In this document: positions 61,901 to 64,000 of the stretch, piece after piece
Numbering within the stretch: position 1 is the stretch's first letter
How the letters are laid out: every line of letters begins with the position of its first letter
Assembly (NCBI GenBank): GCA_033977485.1
Contig: CM066991.1
Span: 51,872,850 to 51,936,849 of the forward strand
Source: Hydrangea macrophylla
Lineage: Eukaryota > Streptophyta > Magnoliopsida > Cornales > Hydrangeaceae
Length of the DNA stretch: 64,000 bases
Direction: 5' to 3'
Made by a program: the position numbers and the translations under genes
The notes under the pieces: model-generated
What the model was told of the DNA's origin: nothing
Database searches by the model: none
What the model saw: the letters and a program-made list of their open reading frames with translations, nothing else

Positions 61901-64000
61901 CTGATTACAAATATAAGCTAAAGGGATCTTATATTTGATGTCAAGTTTCTTCCCATTTGCTGCTGTAAGAGTCTGGGTAGTTTTAACAAAATACTTAAAA
62001 GGGACTAATCCCTCTTTTATGCAATTCATATCAGCACCAGAGTCTATTAAAGCAATATTATTCAGAATGAAATCATCCCCAATAACAATAGAAACTTCAG
62101 CATACCACTTTTGGTAGATTAATCTTTCAACAGAAAATATTCCTGTTTCTTCCACAAATCCTTCAGGGTATATTTCTATACCTTTTCCTTTATCTTGAGG
62201 TTGTGGATTGAAAACTTCTTCAGGGATAAAGTTTTCTTCTTCTAGAGAATCTACTCTTTCTTTTAATTCTCTAACAGATTTCTTTAATCCATTAATCTCT
62301 TCTTGTAATTCTTTAACAGAAGGAAGATTATCTCTAGATCTTTGAGATCTAGTATTTATTCTAGAAACTACATCCTTGAAATTATAAATTTCTCTAGGCT
62401 TTGGTTTAACCCATTCAGTTTCTTCCTGATCTTGGGAAGTACCTTCTTCAAAGGTCTTCATGTATTCAGAAATTACTTTTTTCTTTTCTTCAAGATTAGG
62501 AATTTTATCAATTATTTTTAAAATCAAACTTTCTTGGCTTGAGATGGTATTTATACTCATGCCATTCATTTTTAAAATGGACTCATAGAAATCAATTTTA
62601 TCTTTACATTGATCAGAACATTGTTCTAATATTTCTTCTTGTTCTGATTCCTCATTTATTTCATTAATCTCTTCTTCTTCTTCTTCTTCGAAGCCATATT
62701 CTTCTTCTAACAAGTCTTCTTCTTCTTGACTTAGAAGCATTATAGAGATTAACGTATCTTTTAGATCATCATCAATGTCTAAGGCATTGATCTTTTGTTT
62801 TACTTTACACTGGCTTTTAAAATGGCCAGGTTTTCCACATTTAAAACAAATAGGAACCTTAGGTTTTCCTTTGGGTTTTCCTTTAGGTTTTCCTTTCGGT
62901 CTACCTGTAGGCTTATCCTTAGGTCTACCTGTTGGCTTATGAAAGGATTTCTTAGTAGTCTTTCTTTTAAAAGGCTTCTTTCTTTCTGAAGATCCCATAT
63001 CATATCCTAACTGTTTGCAGAAATCTCCCAACTCTTTATTTCCAGATTTTCTTTCTCTTTTCATTTGCTTTTTTAATTTTATATCATTACAGAGAGCTAA
63101 TCCTTCAGTATTGATTTCACTTATTAGTTCTCCATAAGTATACAAATGATAAGGAAGAAGATTATTATTTTTATTTCTTAATCTCATCCTTATTTTTTCA
63201 GCAAATAAACCAGGCAAACCCGCAACAAATCTTTCTTTCCAAAAATCTTGGTTTGCATCACTTCTGAGGTATAATCTGGTTAAAAATACATCTTTATACC
63301 ATTTAAAATGAGAAAGTGTGGGACATTTTAGATTTATTAAGAGGTCTTTTCCTCTTTCCATTATTTGGGATACTTCTCCCAAAAAGTGGAAGGTTATAGC
63401 AGTAATTAATGCTATAACAGCATCAGGGGTTGGCTGCCTATTTCTATTTAAAATAGGATTCCCTTCTTCATCTGATTTTACAGCATTTATTATTTCTGTT
63501 CTTTGAAATTCTGTTAAGAATTGATTCCACCAACCATTTAGTTGTCCTGTAAATCCAGCAACTAATAGATTTAATATAGTCAATTCAGAATTGGGGTCGT
63601 CAATTCTAGCTCTAATGGCATTTGCTGCCATAGCCATATGCTGTAAGACTTTTAAAATCTGATGATCAGATAAACCATCTATATTCCATTCATAAATGGA
63701 ATTACCATTGTATTGCCTTGGATTTATAACATTTCTCTCTTCAAATTGAAGATCAATTGGAGTGGGTCTAGGATAATAATTCTGAGTAGAAGGTTTAACC
63801 GTAGAATTAATAAACTGACTTTCCAACGCAACTACATCTATTTCCTCATCCTTAACTGACTCTTCTTCATAGGAAATAGTATTTACTGAGTCTTCCTTTG
63901 TTCCTGAGGATTCTCCTTCTTTCTTAGGAGTGGGAGGGTCTTTAAAGCTTTTCTGAGGTGATGGTGGTTGTTTTACTATAGGATCTATAGGTGGCTTTCC
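58961..64000 (-). CDS. Pararetroviral ORF1 polyprotein (coat-protease-RT-RT-RNase H), 5' end outside window
   Basis: Open from the window edge to TAG at 58963-58961. There is no true start at 63826; the codon there is TTG and the frame continues upstream into the movement-coat linker. Order: coat domain with GWW and FWKERF motifs (63800-63100), a Lys/Pro repeat linker (62960-62860), a CCHC zinc knuckle (62848-62807), an acidic stretch, a short coiled coil near 62330-62220, aspartic protease with DSG (62044-62036), RT with YIDD (61018-61007), then a second partial protease plus RT (YIDD 59791-59780), and RNase H (ETDASD near 59350-59333). A 1227-bp tandem duplication explains the second RT. 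The native protein packages, processes and reverse-transcribes the viral genome. Confidence 0.9.
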   Translation of the reverse strand, partial: GKPPIDPIVKQPPSPQKSFKDPPTPKKEGESSGTKEDSVNTISYEEESVKDEEIDVVALESQFINSTVKPSTQNYYPRPTPIDLQFEERNVINPRQYNGNSIYEWNIDGLSDHQILKVLQHMAMAANAIRARIDDPNSELTILNLLVAGFTGQLNGWWNQFLTEFQRTEIINAVKSDEEGNPILNRNRQPTPDAVIALITAITFHFLGEVSQIMERGKDLLINLKCPTLSHFKWYKDVFLTRLYLRSDANQDFWKERFVAGLPGLFAEKIRMRLRNKNNNLLPYHLYTYGELISEINTEGLALCNDIKLKKQMKRERKSGNKELGDFCKQLGYDMGSSERKKPFKRKTTKKSFHKPTGRPKDKPTGRPKGKPKGKPKGKPKVPICFKCGKPGHFKSQCKVKQKINALDIDDDLKDTLISIMLLSQEEEDLLEEEYGFEEEEEEEINEINEESEQEEILEQCSDQCKDKIDFYESILKMNGMSINTISSQESLILKIIDKIPNLEEKKKVISEYMKTFEEGTSQDQEETEWVKPKPREIYNFKDVVSRINTRSQRSRDNLPSVKELQEEINGLKKSVRELKERVDSLEEENFIPEEVFNPQPQDKGKGIEIYPEGFVEETGIFSVERLIYQKWYAEVSIVIGDDFILNNIALIDSGADMNCIKEGLVPFKYFVKTTQTLTAANGKKLDIKYKIPLAYICNQDVCLPSTFILVKTLNQPIILGTPFLSLIKPFTVTQEGLKAKLLGEDIIFKFLHQPMETEIHSLKENIFLKEKQISLIKETLSHQRVHERLSDTILKNRIEKFQTQLQDNICSEHPNAFWHRKKHIVTLPYEKDFDEKNISTKARPIQMSKDLMEFCKKEIEDLLNKNLIRKSKSPWSCSAFYVNKNSEIERGAPRLVINYKPLNKVLKWIRYPIPNKKDLLNRLCQSTIFSKFDMKSGYWQIQVAEEDRYKTAFNVPFGHFEWNVMPFGLKNAPSEYQNIMNDIFNKYSEFCIVYIDDVLVYSSSIEKHWKHLEKFYKIIQENGLVVSAKKIKLFQTNIRFLGHQINKGTIIPIDRAIVFGEKFPDIICIKEGLVPFKYFVKTTQTLTTANGKKLDIKYKIPLAYICNQDVCLPSTFILVKTLNQPIILGTPFLSLIKPFTVTQEGLKAKLLGEDIIFKFLHQPMETEIHSLKENIFLKEKQISLIKETLSHQRVHERLSDTILKNRIEKFQTQLQDNICSEHPNAFWHRKKHIVTLPYEKDFDEKNISTKARPIQMSKDLMKFCKKEIEDLLNKNLIRKSKSPWSCSVFYENKNSEIERGAPRLVINYKPLNKVLKWIRYPIPNKKDLLNRLCQSTIFSKFDMKSGYWQIQVAEEDRYKTAFNVPFGHFEWNVMPFGLKNAPSEYQNIMNDIFNKYSEFCIVYIDDVLVYSSSIEKHWKHLEKFYKIIQENGLVVSAKKIKLFQTNIRFLGHQINKGTIIPIDRAIVFGEKFPDIIKDKTQLQRFLGSLNYISEYYKNLYKDSAVLYDRLKKIPPPWTEVHTEAVKRIKAKVKVLPCLCLPIPNAFKIVETDASDLGYGGILKQRINGSEQLVRFTSGAWKPAQKNYSTIKKEILAIVLCVQKFEGDLLNQEFFIRVDCRAAKDVLTKDVKNIASKQIFARWQGILSAFDFKIEFIKGSSNSLPDFLTREFLQTNHEA
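59571..62024 (-). repeat. In-frame tandem duplication, 2 x 1227 bp, within protease-RT
   Basis: Units 59571-60797 and 60798-62024 have the same length and differ at only a handful of positions that I could see (for example TTCATAAAATACAG at 60123 versus TTACATAAAATGCAG at 61350). Each spans the protease just after its DSG through most of RT. The upstream unit (62024-60798) retains the DSG next to it; the second lacks it. 1227 is 3 x 409, so the frame is preserved. The joint at 60797/60798 shows at most 1 bp of microhomology. Confidence 0.95.

Larger units (their letters stand above)
56905..64000 (-). mobile_element. Endogenous pararetrovirus copy III (runs off the window)
   Basis: Minus-strand copy that in its own direction runs from the movement-coat linker at 64000 through coat, protease, duplicated RT, RNase H, ORF2, promoter and leader, and ends at 56905 within two bases of the PBS start. 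It has no stop in about 1680 codons of ORF1 or in ORF2. The 63826-64000 segment is identical to 56728-56902 of copy II, so the inverted duplication probably goes on beyond the window. Confidence 0.9.

Noticed and set aside
63824..63826. Possible start of the polyprotein at 63826
   Set aside because: The codon is TTG, and the frame is open through to the window edge in sequence identical to the movement-protein linker of copy II, so it is internal.

Overview
The window reads as repeat-rich, heterochromatin-like nuclear DNA of a flowering plant, probably a eudicot. I found no ordinary host gene, tRNA or rRNA. Everything I can support is transposable-element or endogenous pararetrovirus (Caulimoviridae-type) sequence. 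The evidence is decayed Ty1/copia and Ty3/gypsy (Tat/Ogre, Tekay/Del, Retand-like) pol and gag pieces, LTRs with TATA boxes and 5-bp target duplications, MITEs with terminal inverted repeats, and viral open frames with plant-virus movement, coat, protease, reverse transcriptase and RNase H domains. The species cannot be named from this.

1-7.9 kb: a copia integrase fragment on the minus strand, then a Tat/Ogre-type 5' region on the plus strand (LTR, primer-binding site, minisatellite leader, start of a gag-like frame). That LTR is itself hit by a copia-type solo LTR and a Stowaway MITE. 7.9-17.2 kb: a large non-coding LTR element (LARD-like) full of tandem repeats, with another LTR-like insertion inside. 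17.2-18.1 kb: a PIF/Harbinger-like MITE. 18.3-30 kb: a Tekay-type LTR and decayed chromovirus pol, with a Tat gag/protease block fused in front of it. 30-40.9 kb: minus-strand Tat leader and LTR carrying a Mutator-like MITE, a plus-strand Retand-like LTR and decayed gag, and a minus-strand Tat 3' LTR.

40.9-64 kb: the most interesting part, with three copies of one pararetrovirus lineage. Copy I (+, about 40927-53535) is circularly permuted, decayed, and split by two solo-LTR insertions, one of which holds a third solo LTR; all three have exact 5-bp target duplications. Copy II (+, 54135-56903) and copy III (-, 56905 to the window end) lie head to head. They share 623-bp, nearly identical inverted leader arms, and copy III ends within about 2 nt of the viral primer-binding site. 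Copy III has long intact frames: a polyprotein (coat-protease-RT-RNase H, running off the window) with an in-frame 1227-bp tandem duplication that gives two reverse transcriptases, and a 390-codon second ORF of unknown function. Genome order (leader with two tiny ORFs, PBS, movement protein fused in frame to coat, protease, RT, RNase H, then a second overlapping ORF) resembles the florendovirus plan as I know it; the genus is an inference.

A theme cutting across the window is that most of the LTRs with a recognisable TATA box carry clusters of family-specific 10-12 bp palindromes (TCGATCGATCGA, CAATCGATTG, CAGTCGACTG, GAGCGCTC/CTCGAG). In four families they sit both just upstream of the TATA box and several hundred bases downstream of it.
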